Positions 27,257-36,297 of a DNA stretch of 36,627 bases are shown here, in pieces. The notes under the pieces were generated by a model that did no database searches, was not told the origin of the DNA, and saw only the letters and a program-made list of their open reading frames with translations. The stretch covers positions 1 through 36,627 of the forward strand of contig CALHVP010000074.1 of assembly GCA_938038975.1 (NCBI GenBank), read 5' to 3'. This DNA is from an uncultured Maribacter sp. Lineage in GTDB: Bacteria > Bacteroidota > Bacteroidia > Flavobacteriales > Flavobacteriaceae. The number at the start of each line of letters is the position of its first letter. Positions within the stretch are counted from its first letter, which is position 1. Made by a program: the position numbers and the translations under genes.

Positions 27257-27691
27257 TTATTTTGTTCCTGTACTACCAAAGCCACCTTCACCCCTAACAG
27301 TATCCGATAAAACTGTTACTTGTTCCCATTCTGCTCGTTCATGCTTGGCAATCACCATTTGCGCAATCCGCTCCCCATTCTCAATGATAAATGGCTCGTT
27401 GGATAGATTTACTAAAATAACACCTACTTCTCCTCTATAATCCGCATCTATTGTTCCTGGTGCATTAAGTACGGTAATCCCTTTTTTAGCAGCTAAGCCA
27501 CTTCTTGGTCGTATCTGTGCTTCATAGCCTATTGGAAGTTCTAAAAAAAGACCTGTTTTTACAATGGTCCTTTCTAAGGGTTGTAGTTTAATTAATTCAG
27601 ATATGTTAGCACGCAAATCCATTCCTGCAGATGCACCCGTTTCGTAATGGGGCAAATCATGTGCCGATTTATTTATTATTTTGATTTTCAT
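27257..27691 (-). CDS. dut: dUTP diphosphatase
   Basis: [39 protein letters not shown]. Confidence 0.97.
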   Translation of the reverse strand: MKIKIINKSAHDLPHYETGASAGMDLRANISELIKLQPLERTIVKTGLFLELPIGYEAQIRPRSGLAAKKGITVLNAPGTIDADYRGEVGVILVNLSNEPFIIENGERIAQMVIAKHERAEWEQVTVLSDTVRGEGGFGSTGTK

Positions 27692-29149
27692 CTATTTTAA
27701 AAATACTTTTTTAAGGTTGTCCGACTCCAATTTATAAACCAATCCCACAAAAACTAGAAGTAAAACAATACCAACAATTAAATTTCTATCAAAAATATAA
27801 AATGACAGTGTTGAAAAAAGGATTGACACTCCTAAATAAAAACCAATTTTTCTAAAATTATATGGAATTGGATAGTACATACGTCCCAGATAAAGAGAAA
27901 GTAGCATCATTGTTCCATAGGCTACCAAGGTAGCAACAGCAGACGCCATATAACTAAAATACTGTATTAGGGAAACATTAATGATAATCGTTAAAACAGC
28001 TCCAATCATAGAAATATAGGCTCCGAACTTAGTACGATCCGTTACTTTATACCAAACCGATAAATTGTGATAGATTCCTAGAAAAAAGCTAGCTAATAAG
28101 ATAATGGGCACTACGGGCATTGCATCCCAATACGCTTCATCTCTAACAAAAAGTTCTTTTAAAACATCTGCAAATACTACAACCGCCAACAGAATAATAC
28201 TCCCTAAAACCACAAAGTAATTTGTAATCTGCGCATAGGCTTTTTGTGGGTTTTTAGTGTCGGAGTGGCTAAAGAAAAAAGGTTCTATTCCCATTCTAAA
28301 AGCGGTCGCGAAAAGGGTCATAAAAACAGCTAGTTTAATACACGCTCCGTATTTTCCCACCTCAGCACTGGCAATATCATCTGGCAGTAATCTTTCTAAC
28401 AAAATCTTGTCCAATACTTCATTAACTGTGAAAGCTATACCCGCTATAAGCACTGGCATAGCGTAACTCATCATACGTTTCCAAAGCGTCAAGTCAAATA
28501 TATACGGTCTTCTTAAGTACACTGGCAATAAAAGCAATAGAGTTACCCCACTAGCTACCAAATTAGAAATCAATATATAGGATATTTCGTAATCTTCTAT
28601 ATAGATACTGTTAAACACATCCGTGCCTTCTGGGGAAACCAAATCAGGCAAGATGACTAAGAAAAATAGTGTTAAACCAAGATTCAAACAGATATTCAGA
28701 ATTTTGACTGTGGCGAAACGAACTGGCTTTTCATTAGCCCTTAGCCATACAAAAGGTATAATTGCTAAGGCATCTAAGGCTAATATTCCAAAAACATAAC
28801 TAATATATTTTAGTTTTATCTCTAGAAGTTGAGATAAGCTGTCTTTAAAAAGAAACCCCACAATCAAAAATGAGAACGTAGTAGCTAAAATGGATATCAA
28901 AGAAGTAGTAACTACCTTTTTTCGTTGATCCGTTTCTTTATAGAAACGGAAAAAAGTAGTCTCCATTCCATAAGCCAAGAACACATTGAAAATGGCAAAA
29001 TAAGCAAATATTACTATTACTTGTCCATAAGATTGCGGTAGCATTACCGCCGTATAGATGGGAACCAGAATAACATTTAGCATTCTGGGCAACACAGTAG
29101 CAAGCCCATAAATGGCAGTTTGCTGGAAAAGTTTTTTAAGTGGATTCAA
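27692..29149 (-). CDS. Polysaccharide/lipopolysaccharide flippase (MOP superfamily)
   Basis: Polytopic; KKLFQQTAIYGLATVLPRMLNVILVPIYTAVM. Confidence 0.88.
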   Translation of the reverse strand: MNPLKKLFQQTAIYGLATVLPRMLNVILVPIYTAVMLPQSYGQVIVIFAYFAIFNVFLAYGMETTFFRFYKETDQRKKVVTTSLISILATTFSFLIVGFLFKDSLSQLLEIKLKYISYVFGILALDALAIIPFVWLRANEKPVRFATVKILNICLNLGLTLFFLVILPDLVSPEGTDVFNSIYIEDYEISYILISNLVASGVTLLLLLPVYLRRPYIFDLTLWKRMMSYAMPVLIAGIAFTVNEVLDKILLERLLPDDIASAEVGKYGACIKLAVFMTLFATAFRMGIEPFFFSHSDTKNPQKAYAQITNYFVVLGSIILLAVVVFADVLKELFVRDEAYWDAMPVVPIILLASFFLGIYHNLSVWYKVTDRTKFGAYISMIGAVLTIIINVSLIQYFSYMASAVATLVAYGTMMLLSLYLGRMYYPIPYNFRKIGFYLGVSILFSTLSFYIFDRNLIVGIVLLLVFVGLVYKLESDNLKKVFLK

Positions 29150-29201
29150 TTATATTGGATTGAAGCCATAAAAGTACCTATTTAGGTGCGGTTAACAAAG
29201 C

Positions 29202-29642
29202 TTAGTTTTTCTGAATGCTGTTATGAATCAGTGGTTGCTTTTGTTTTATGTCTGTAATCTTAGTGTATTTTACTTTACCATTGTCGGTATAACTTAAAAT
29301 TGCTTCTGTTGACTCTAGTTTTAAAGCTACTGCTTCTGCAGAGCCTCCCTTAGAATTTGGAATTCTTGCAACCGCAAATCGCATCCCATCCTTCTCCTGC
29401 ATTGTAACCGATACTTGCTTACCACGAAAGAAAACCTCATTTAGTTCTATCCTATTTTCCTCACCCATAGTAACTGGAATACTAAGCATCATTCCTTTAC
29501 CACTTTCTTCTTTTCCTCCAACGTATTCTTGGCAAGAGGCACTTCCCATTTCAAAAGGAGTTTCTGTTTGTAGTTTTTTCTGTGAGGAACAGCTAAAAAG
29601 TCCGAATGCCATAATTAAAAGAATGTATTTAAGATTTCTCAT
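29202..29642 (-). CDS. Hypothetical lipoprotein
   Basis: MRNLKYILLIMAFGLFSCSS lipobox. Confidence 0.65.
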   Translation of the reverse strand: MRNLKYILLIMAFGLFSCSSQKKLQTETPFEMGSASCQEYVGGKEESGKGMMLSIPVTMGEENRIELNEVFFRGKQVSVTMQEKDGMRFAVARIPNSKGGSAEAVALKLESTEAILSYTDNGKVKYTKITDIKQKQPLIHNSIQKN

Positions 29643-29664
29643 GTAAAGAAGTGTTTGGTTTTTG

Positions 29665-29672
29665 TAAAGATA
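29665..29672 (-). promoter_or_regulatory. Putative -7 element TATCTTTA upstream of the lipoprotein
   Basis: Near match to TAnnTTTG, 23 bp from the start. Confidence 0.4.
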
Positions 29673-29697
29673 TAAAACATGATGTGAATTAGTTCGT

Positions 29698-29781
29698 TCA
29701 TTTTAAAAACGAAATATCCTTTTTCTTTTCAAGTTTCATGATATGAGAACCAAAAGTGATGCCAAGTTCATCATCCAGCAT
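29698..29781 (-). CDS. Candidate small ORF, 27 aa: MLDDELGITFGSHIMKLEKKKDISFLK
   Basis: ATG 2 nt after the stop of the upstream membrane gene; not in the ORF track. Confidence 0.35.
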   Translation of the reverse strand: MLDDELGITFGSHIMKLEKKKDISFLK

Positions 29782-29783
29782 AT

Positions 29784-30341
29784 TTAACCCTGTTGTATTC
29801 GTTCTAATTTCTTCATTTCCTGTATAATTTGTTTGGTTATGAAAATGGAAAAAAAGATGAGTAGCATAATGGAAGATACAATGATATATGTATAAAATCC
29901 AGTGGATAACGTAGCTTTAAAAAGAGGTAAAAGTATTAGAAAACCACTAACGTAGGTAAGTAAGATTAATGGCGTCCATAGAAAATGTACAAATTTTCTA
30001 TCGGTATAATATCCTATTAATTCATTTCTAAAATCGGCTCTATTTGATAGTGTGTTCATCTTGTTAAGTTTTCTCATACTCCATATTTCTAACAGCATAC
30101 GCACTAACAAACTTCCAATCATAAAAGAAATTCCTAAGATGACTTGTTGATTGTTATAGCCCGATATATAAAAGAAAAAACCGATAAGTATAATAACTGT
30201 GATGCTTAATATTACGTTGCTTACTCGTTGTTTATTTTTAATTTCTCGTAAGGCAGTCAATAGGTTTTGAAACCCTTGCTCTGTGGGCTCTATTTTAGAT
30301 TGATTTTTCCAGTCGGATTGTAATTCTTCAAAATTATTCAT
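29784..30341 (-). CDS. Multi-TM membrane protein co-transcribed with an ECF sigma factor, possible regulator
   Basis: MNNFEELQSDWKNQ N-terminus and about four hydrophobic segments; overlaps the 3' end of the sigma gene. Confidence 0.65.
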   Translation of the reverse strand: MNNFEELQSDWKNQSKIEPTEQGFQNLLTALREIKNKQRVSNVILSITVIILIGFFFYISGYNNQQVILGISFMIGSLLVRMLLEIWSMRKLNKMNTLSNRADFRNELIGYYTDRKFVHFLWTPLILLTYVSGFLILLPLFKATLSTGFYTYIIVSSIMLLIFFSIFITKQIIQEMKKLERIQQG

Positions 30342-30828
30342 TGGATACACATTTTGTTAATTGATTTTTAATTCGATGTATTCTCGTTCGAATAGCATCG
30401 TGTTTAATTCCTATAATATCAGATATCTCATGTTGTGGAAGCCCTTCAAGAACAAGTAGAATAATAGCTCTATTTGTTTCTGATAACATTTTAATACATG
30501 CATATAATCGAGCTAACTGGTTTTCTCTATCTGCATTTGAATGCTCTTCAATGATATCAGGTACATCAACTAACCCAATTGTTCTCGAGTTTTTCTTCTT
30601 AGTTCTTAATTTAGAAAGGCAGGTGTTCACACTTATCCTATAAATCCAAGTGCTAATATTACTTTCACTTCTAAAATTTTCTAAGTTTTCCCAAATCTTT
30701 ATAAATATCTCTTGGCTTAAGTCTTTAGCTAAATCTTCATCGCCTGCCACATAACCAAGGCATAAACGCATCACTTTTGGATAGTGCGCTTTATACAGTT
30801 GTTTATATCTGTTGTCTATTTTATTCAT
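30334..30828 (-). CDS. ECF-type RNA polymerase sigma factor
   Basis: EDLAKDLSQEIFIKIWENLENFRSESNISTWIYRISVNTCLSKLR; GLPQHEISDIIGIKHDAIRTRIHRIKNQL. Confidence 0.93.
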   Translation of the reverse strand: MNKIDNRYKQLYKAHYPKVMRLCLGYVAGDEDLAKDLSQEIFIKIWENLENFRSESNISTWIYRISVNTCLSKLRTKKKNSRTIGLVDVPDIIEEHSNADRENQLARLYACIKMLSETNRAIILLVLEGLPQHEISDIIGIKHDAIRTRIHRIKNQLTKCVSNE

Positions 30829-31673
30829 TATTTAGCCATAGTATGCATTAATTTTTCCTGAAACCATTCAGGGCTATCATACATAATAAAATGAGCGGCA
30901 TCGGCTGCGAATTCAATCTCGTAGTCCTTTAGATTTTTATATTGTTTGGAATACGTGCTTTTAGCCATTTCAAGGCCGTAAGGCTGTGCTGCTGCTAAAA
31001 TACTTACCGGAATATTGATTTTACTAATTTCTTCCCTTAAATCAAGTTTCAATAAGTCTGTATAGCCATATACATAGGTTTCTCTATCTGCTTCAACCAT
31101 CCATTCTTTTATTTGCTGCTGCTTTTCTTTATTCAAAGACATGCCCGTGGCCATTTGTGTAGCCATAGCCTCAAACGAAGTATCATCCATTGCTAGCATT
31201 TGTTTATTCCATGGGCTATCATATAGCAGGGTTTCACTATTAAAATCTGGAATCATGAGCGCTCCTGTTGCAGGCAAAGCATCCACTACTATTATTTTTG
31301 AGTAGAAGTGTTCTTCCTCTGTAGCCAACCAAAGACCCAAAGTACCACCCAAACTATGACCAATCACAATAGTGTTTCTTAAATTATTATCTTTTACATA
31401 GGCCTCCACGCTATTTTTTATTTTGTGAAACCAAGGTTTTACTATAGGCTCAACATCTCCAAACCCAGCAAAAGTAAATACATGACACTCATAATTTTTT
31501 GAAAGTTCAGCAACCGTATCTTCCCAAACAGCTCCGGTACAAGTAAAACCAGGAAATAGTAATACGGGTTGTCCTGTTCCTTTTATGGTAACTTTAAATG
31601 GATAGTCTTGAGCATTGATTGCTATGCTAGTAATAAATAGTAGAATTAAATGAATTGGTTTTAACGCTTTCAT
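30828..31673 (-). CDS. Secreted alpha/beta hydrolase
   Basis: Signal peptide MKALKPIHLILLFITSIAINAQ; VIGHSLGGTLGLWLA nucleophile elbow; AAHFIMYDSPEWF; start trimmed. Confidence 0.88.
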   Translation of the reverse strand: MKALKPIHLILLFITSIAINAQDYPFKVTIKGTGQPVLLFPGFTCTGAVWEDTVAELSKNYECHVFTFAGFGDVEPIVKPWFHKIKNSVEAYVKDNNLRNTIVIGHSLGGTLGLWLATEEEHFYSKIIVVDALPATGALMIPDFNSETLLYDSPWNKQMLAMDDTSFEAMATQMATGMSLNKEKQQQIKEWMVEADRETYVYGYTDLLKLDLREEISKINIPVSILAAAQPYGLEMAKSTYSKQYKNLKDYEIEFAADAAHFIMYDSPEWFQEKLMHTMAK

Positions 31674-31705
31674 AATATGTATTGTTAAGGATTTTCCTTT
31701 TAGAT

Positions 31706-31723
31706 ACATTTTCCTGAAAATGT
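31706..31723. promoter_or_regulatory. Perfect 18-nt palindrome-like element, possible operator
   Basis: ACATTTTC-CT-GAAAATGT, about 33 bp upstream of the hydrolase ATG. Confidence 0.35.
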
Positions 31724-31804
31724 TACGTTTCCAAATAAAAAAATTATTATCTGCTGATTTATTGCCCAGTAAGGCGTTTGATTAACTCAATAAACTTTTG
31801 AATT

Positions 31805-33043
31805 CTATGAGATTATTTCCATTTCATCGTCAGAAAAATTCATTCTTCTCATAGCTAAGGAAGCTAAAAACAAAGCAACTAAAAGGAACAGAGCTGCTAA
31901 CGCATAAGGAGCACCTGGAAAATAAATTTTTCCTTCAGGACGGATAAAGAAATAGAAAACTGGAGAGAATATTAATTGACCAAAAATAGCAGTAACACTT
32001 ACTAAACCTGTAATGGCTCCTTGTAAGTTGCCCTGTTCCTTTTCTGATACTTGATTTGATATTATACCTTGTATAGTGGGACCAGCTATACCTCCAAAAG
32101 CATAGGGAATAAGAAAAGCATAAAGCATCCATGGCTCTTCTGCTAATGAAAATAAAAACATACCAACTGTCCACAATAAAAAACCAGCTATTACTACTGT
32201 TTTTCGCCCAAATTTCTTGACTACAATCCCTACTAGAAACCCTTGAGCTATGGCTACTAACAAACCAACCACCATTAAGGATACTCCAATATCTCTAGGG
32301 CTCCAGTTATAGCGTTCTATACCATAATATGACCATGTGGAAGGCAATGCTTGTCCTGCTAGATTGGCCAAAAAGAAAGCAGCTATTAATAATAGGACAC
32401 CTTTATAGTTTCGAAGACTAACTAATGAGACTCCGGGAATCATCTTTACAAAATTTATTGGTCTTCTATTCTCGACTGCCAGTGATTCTGGAACAAAGAA
32501 CCAACCGAATAAAAAGTTAGCAAAAGTTAATCCTGCAGCAATATAAAAAGGCAGTCTTATATCTATTTCTCCAAAAAAACCACCTATACCTGGACCTATG
32601 ATAAAACCCAGTCCAAAAGCTGCACCTATAAGTCCAAAGTTCTTAGCTTTTTCTTGTTTTGTGCTAATATCTGCAATATATGCGGAGGCTACAGTAAAGC
32701 TAGCTCCTGTTATACCAGCTAGAAACCTTCCCAAAAACAACCAAGTAATAGTTGGAGCCCAAGCATGTATTAGATAATCTATACTTAAACCCAATAATGC
32801 GATTAAAAGAATAGGTCTTCTTCCAAACCTATCTGAAATTTCTCCTAATACTGGTGAAAATAAGAACTGCATACCAGCAAAAGCAGTCGTTAGCCACATA
32901 CCGTATATAACTGCCATGTGTGTTCCTTCGCCGGTTAATTCCATAATTAGCTCAGGTATAATAGGCAGGATAATGCCTATACCTATAACATCAACAAGTA
33001 TGGTAATAAATATAAATAGTAAGGCGGTTTTTTTTGCTTTCAT
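31805..33043 (-). CDS. MFS transporter, TCR/Tet-like family
   Basis: SDRFGRRPILLIALLGLSIDYL, GRFLAGITGASFTVASAYIADIS, GLGFIIGPGIGGFFGEI resemble TetA. Confidence 0.88.
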   Translation of the reverse strand: MKAKKTALLFIFITILVDVIGIGIILPIIPELIMELTGEGTHMAVIYGMWLTTAFAGMQFLFSPVLGEISDRFGRRPILLIALLGLSIDYLIHAWAPTITWLFLGRFLAGITGASFTVASAYIADISTKQEKAKNFGLIGAAFGLGFIIGPGIGGFFGEIDIRLPFYIAAGLTFANFLFGWFFVPESLAVENRRPINFVKMIPGVSLVSLRNYKGVLLLIAAFFLANLAGQALPSTWSYYGIERYNWSPRDIGVSLMVVGLLVAIAQGFLVGIVVKKFGRKTVVIAGFLLWTVGMFLFSLAEEPWMLYAFLIPYAFGGIAGPTIQGIISNQVSEKEQGNLQGAITGLVSVTAIFGQLIFSPVFYFFIRPEGKIYFPGAPYALAALFLLVALFLASLAMRRMNFSDDEMEIIS

Positions 33044-33096
33044 GTGTTACGCAAAAATCGATTAAAAAAAGGGAAGGGAAATGATGAAAAACAAAA

Positions 33097-33118
33097 AACC
33101 TCACAGGATTGTGAGGTT
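33097..33118 (-). terminator. Intrinsic terminator of the atp operon
   Basis: AACCTCACA-GGAT-TGTGAGGTT with minus-strand T run. Confidence 0.88.
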
Positions 33119-33173
33119 CTATTTAATCTTTTAGTAAACGATTCCTTCTACTGCGCTTAGGATGACATTCTAC

Positions 33174-34034
33174 TTAGTTATTTAGCGCCTCGGCACCACC
33201 CACAATTTCTAAAATTTCGTTTGTAATAGCAGCTTGTCTTGCTTTGTTGTATGTAAGCTTCAACTGGTCTCTTAACTCCGTTGCGTTATCCGTTGCCTTG
33301 TGCATGGCTGTCATACGAGCGCCATGTTCACTAGCAAAAGAATCACGAATTCCCTTATACAATTGTGTTTTTAAGGATTTAGGAATCAATTGTTCAATGA
33401 TTTCCAGCTTAGATGGCTCAAAAGTGTAATCTGTACTTATATTTTCATCACCAACCATAGGAACTATAGGTAAGAACTGCTCCGTCATTACAAGTTGGGT
33501 TGCCGCATTTTTAAACTTATTATATACAACTTCAATACGGTCATAGGAGCCATTTGTAAATTGCTCCATTAAACTTTCTGCAATTACTGCTACATTATCA
33601 AATGTAAGGTCATCATAAACACTACTATGGTTTGCTAGTACTGTATATCGTTTTCCTAAATAATCACTCGCTTTTTTACCAACAACAACAAAATCTACTT
33701 GCTTTCCGATGTGAAAATCTTCTGCCAAGTATACACACTGTTTAAGGATGTTTGTATTAAAAGCACCACACAAACCTCTGTTAGAGGTAATTGCTACTAC
33801 CAATACTTTATTCACTACCCTATTATCTGCAAATTTACTACCAGAGTCAGCATCCATACTTGCACTAAGTGCTTGCAATAATTCCGTTAGCTTATTAGCA
33901 TAAGGCCTCATTGCCGTAATAGCGTCTTGAGCCTTCTTCAATTTAGCAGCAGAAACCATTTTCATGGCGCTGGTAATCTGCATAGTGGAAGAAACCGATG
34001 CTATCCTATTTCGTATTTCCTTTAAATTAGCCAT
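33174..34034 (-). CDS. atpG: ATP synthase F1 subunit gamma
   Basis: MANLKEIRNRIASVSSTMQITSAMKMVSAAKLKKAQ; ITSNRGLCGAFN. Confidence 0.98.
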   Translation of the reverse strand: MANLKEIRNRIASVSSTMQITSAMKMVSAAKLKKAQDAITAMRPYANKLTELLQALSASMDADSGSKFADNRVVNKVLVVAITSNRGLCGAFNTNILKQCVYLAEDFHIGKQVDFVVVGKKASDYLGKRYTVLANHSSVYDDLTFDNVAVIAESLMEQFTNGSYDRIEVVYNKFKNAATQLVMTEQFLPIVPMVGDENISTDYTFEPSKLEIIEQLIPKSLKTQLYKGIRDSFASEHGARMTAMHKATDNATELRDQLKLTYNKARQAAITNEILEIVGGAEALNN

Positions 34035-34054
34035 TTTTCTATAGTATTAAATAC

Positions 34055-34099
34055 TAAGTAAAAAGTATAAAGAGCTGTTTGCCTTATACTTTTTACTTA
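34055..34099. repeat. Perfect 16-bp inverted repeat between atpA and atpG
   Basis: TAAGTAAAAAGTATAA / TTATACTTTTTACTTA, 13-nt loop. Confidence 0.85.
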
Positions 34100-34109
34100 A
34101 AACTATGCT

Positions 34110-35690
34110 TTACTTTACGTATTTCGCTGAAAGCTCCTTACAAACTGACGTTAACGTATCCGTAACTTCATCCGTAAGTTTACCTGATTTAAGCGTGTCT
34201 AAAATACCTCTATGTTTAGCATTCAAGAACTCTATATAATCTCTTTCAAATTCCTTTACTTTCTCTACAGGAACATTTTTTAACAAATTCTTAGAACCTG
34301 CATAAATGATTGCTACCTGATCTTCTACAGTAAACGGATCGTTTTGCGCTTGCTTTAATATTTCTACGTTTCTACGTCCCTTTTCAATTACGTTCAAGGT
34401 AGCAGCATCTAAATCTGAACCAAACTTAGCAAAAGCTTCCAATTCACGGAACTGCGCTTGATCCAATTTAAGTGTGCCGGCTACTTTTTTCATAGCCTTG
34501 ATCTGAGCGTTACCTCCAACACGAGATACTGAAATACCTACGTTAATTGCAGGACGAACCCCTTGGTTAAATAAATCTTGTTCTAAGAAAATCTGACCAT
34601 CCGTAATAGAAATCACGTTTGTTGGAATATATGCTGATACATCACCTGCCTGAGTTTCAATAATTGGCAATGCAGTTAATGAACCTCCACCTTTTACTAT
34701 TGGTTTTAAAACATCTGGCAAATCGTTCATCTCTTTAGCAATAGCATCATTGTTGATTACTTTTGCAGCACGCTCTAATAATCTAGAGTGTAAGTAGAAA
34801 ACATCTCCAGGATATGCTTCACGTCCCGGTGGTCTTCTTAATAATAAAGAAACCTCACGATACGCAACAGCTTGCTTAGATAAATCATCATATATAATAA
34901 GCGCTGGACGACCAGTATCTCTAAAGTACTCTCCAATAGATGCACCAGCAAACGGAGCATATACCTGCATTGGTGCAGGATCAGATGCATTAGCAGCTAC
35001 TATAGTGGTGTATGCCATTGCTCCTTTATCTTCCAATACCTGAGCAATTCCAGCAACTGTAGATGCTTTCTGTCCAATTGCAACATATATACAATATACT
35101 GGCTCACCAGCATCGTAAAATTCTTTTTGATTCAAAATGGTATCAATACAAACGGTGGTCTTACCTGTTTGACGGTCACCAATAACCAATTCTCGCTGTC
35201 CTCTACCTACAGGAATCATAGCATCAATTGCTTTAATCCCAGTTTGCAAAGGTTCCGTAACTGGTTCTCTAAAAATTACCCCTGGTGCCTTACGCTCCAA
35301 TGGCATTTCATACGTTTTACCAGAAATAGGTCCTTTACCATCTATAGGTTGTCCTAAAGTATCTACAACTCTTCCTACAATTCCTTCACCAACGTTGATC
35401 GATGCGATACGTTGTGTTCGCTTCACTGTAGTACCTTCTCCGATTGCTCTAGAGTGACCCAATAAAACTACACCGACATTATCTTCTTCCAGGTTTAAAA
35501 CTATTCCTTCCAAACCACCTTCGAATTCTACCAATTCTCCATATTGCACGTTGGCCAAACCAAAGACCCTAGCGATACCATCACCTACCTGCAATACTGT
35601 TCCTACTTCATCCAAAGTAGCGGTTGCATCAAAACCTGATAATTGTTGCTTTAAAATTGCTGATACCTCAGCGGCTTTTACTCCTGCCAT
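34110..35690 (-). CDS. atpA: ATP synthase F1 subunit alpha
   Basis: [46 protein letters not shown]. Confidence 0.99.
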   Translation of the reverse strand: MAGVKAAEVSAILKQQLSGFDATATLDEVGTVLQVGDGIARVFGLANVQYGELVEFEGGLEGIVLNLEEDNVGVVLLGHSRAIGEGTTVKRTQRIASINVGEGIVGRVVDTLGQPIDGKGPISGKTYEMPLERKAPGVIFREPVTEPLQTGIKAIDAMIPVGRGQRELVIGDRQTGKTTVCIDTILNQKEFYDAGEPVYCIYVAIGQKASTVAGIAQVLEDKGAMAYTTIVAANASDPAPMQVYAPFAGASIGEYFRDTGRPALIIYDDLSKQAVAYREVSLLLRRPPGREAYPGDVFYLHSRLLERAAKVINNDAIAKEMNDLPDVLKPIVKGGGSLTALPIIETQAGDVSAYIPTNVISITDGQIFLEQDLFNQGVRPAINVGISVSRVGGNAQIKAMKKVAGTLKLDQAQFRELEAFAKFGSDLDAATLNVIEKGRRNVEILKQAQNDPFTVEDQVAIIYAGSKNLLKNVPVEKVKEFERDYIEFLNAKHRGILDTLKSGKLTDEVTDTLTSVCKELSAKYVK

Positions 35691-35693
35691 TTT

Positions 35694-35728
35694 TCTAAGA
35701 CGTTAAATGTTAGACGTTAGACATTGTA
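35694..35728. repeat. Degenerate heptamer tandem repeat between atpH and atpA
   Basis: TCTAAGA CGTTAAA TGTTAGA CGTTAGA CATTGTA, 7-nt phasing. Confidence 0.65.
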
Positions 35729-35751
35729 TGCCTATTGGTCTTACTAATTTA

Positions 35752-36291
35752 TTATAGACTATTTGTAAATTCTCTTTTTAAATTGTTCAATTTGTTTGCG
35801 ATACTAGCATCATACTGTAAATCACCAACTCTTAGAACAAATCCACCGATGATACTCTCATCGACTGTATTCTCTATAGTAACTTCATTACCAGTAATGG
35901 TAGTTACTTGCTTTAAAATCTTTTTTTCCATAGCAGCATCCATGGGAACGGCAGTAGTAACATACGCTACGTCCTTTCCTTTTTGTTGCTCGTTTAAAAT
36001 AATGAATTTTAAAGCTACTTCGTTTAAGATAGCTACTCTTTTATTGTCTACTAGCATTCCAATCAATCCTTCTGAAATGGTGTGACTGCCTTTAAAGATT
36101 TTTAGAAGAATATCCTTTTTCTTCGCACCTGATATTACTGGACTAGCTAACATTTGGCGTAGCTCATCACTATCTGAAACTGTAGCGATAACAGAACGCA
36201 TATCCTTCTCAACTGCTTCTGTAGCCTTTTTATCTACTGCTAAATCCAAGATAGCCTTGGCGTAACGTATTGCTGCTCTAGATTCGCTCAT
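35752..36291 (-). CDS. atpH: ATP synthase F1 subunit delta
   Basis: AIRYAKAILDLA, IENTVDESIIGGFVLRVGDLQYDASIANKLNNLKREF. Confidence 0.95.
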   Translation of the reverse strand: MSESRAAIRYAKAILDLAVDKKATEAVEKDMRSVIATVSDSDELRQMLASPVISGAKKKDILLKIFKGSHTISEGLIGMLVDNKRVAILNEVALKFIILNEQQKGKDVAYVTTAVPMDAAMEKKILKQVTTITGNEVTIENTVDESIIGGFVLRVGDLQYDASIANKLNNLKREFTNSL

Positions 36292-36297
36292 GCTTTC

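Noticed and set aside
29165-29190. Possible terminator ACCTA-TT-TAGGT after the 29202 lipoprotein gene
   Set aside because: Only a 5-bp stem with a 2-nt loop; too weak to call.
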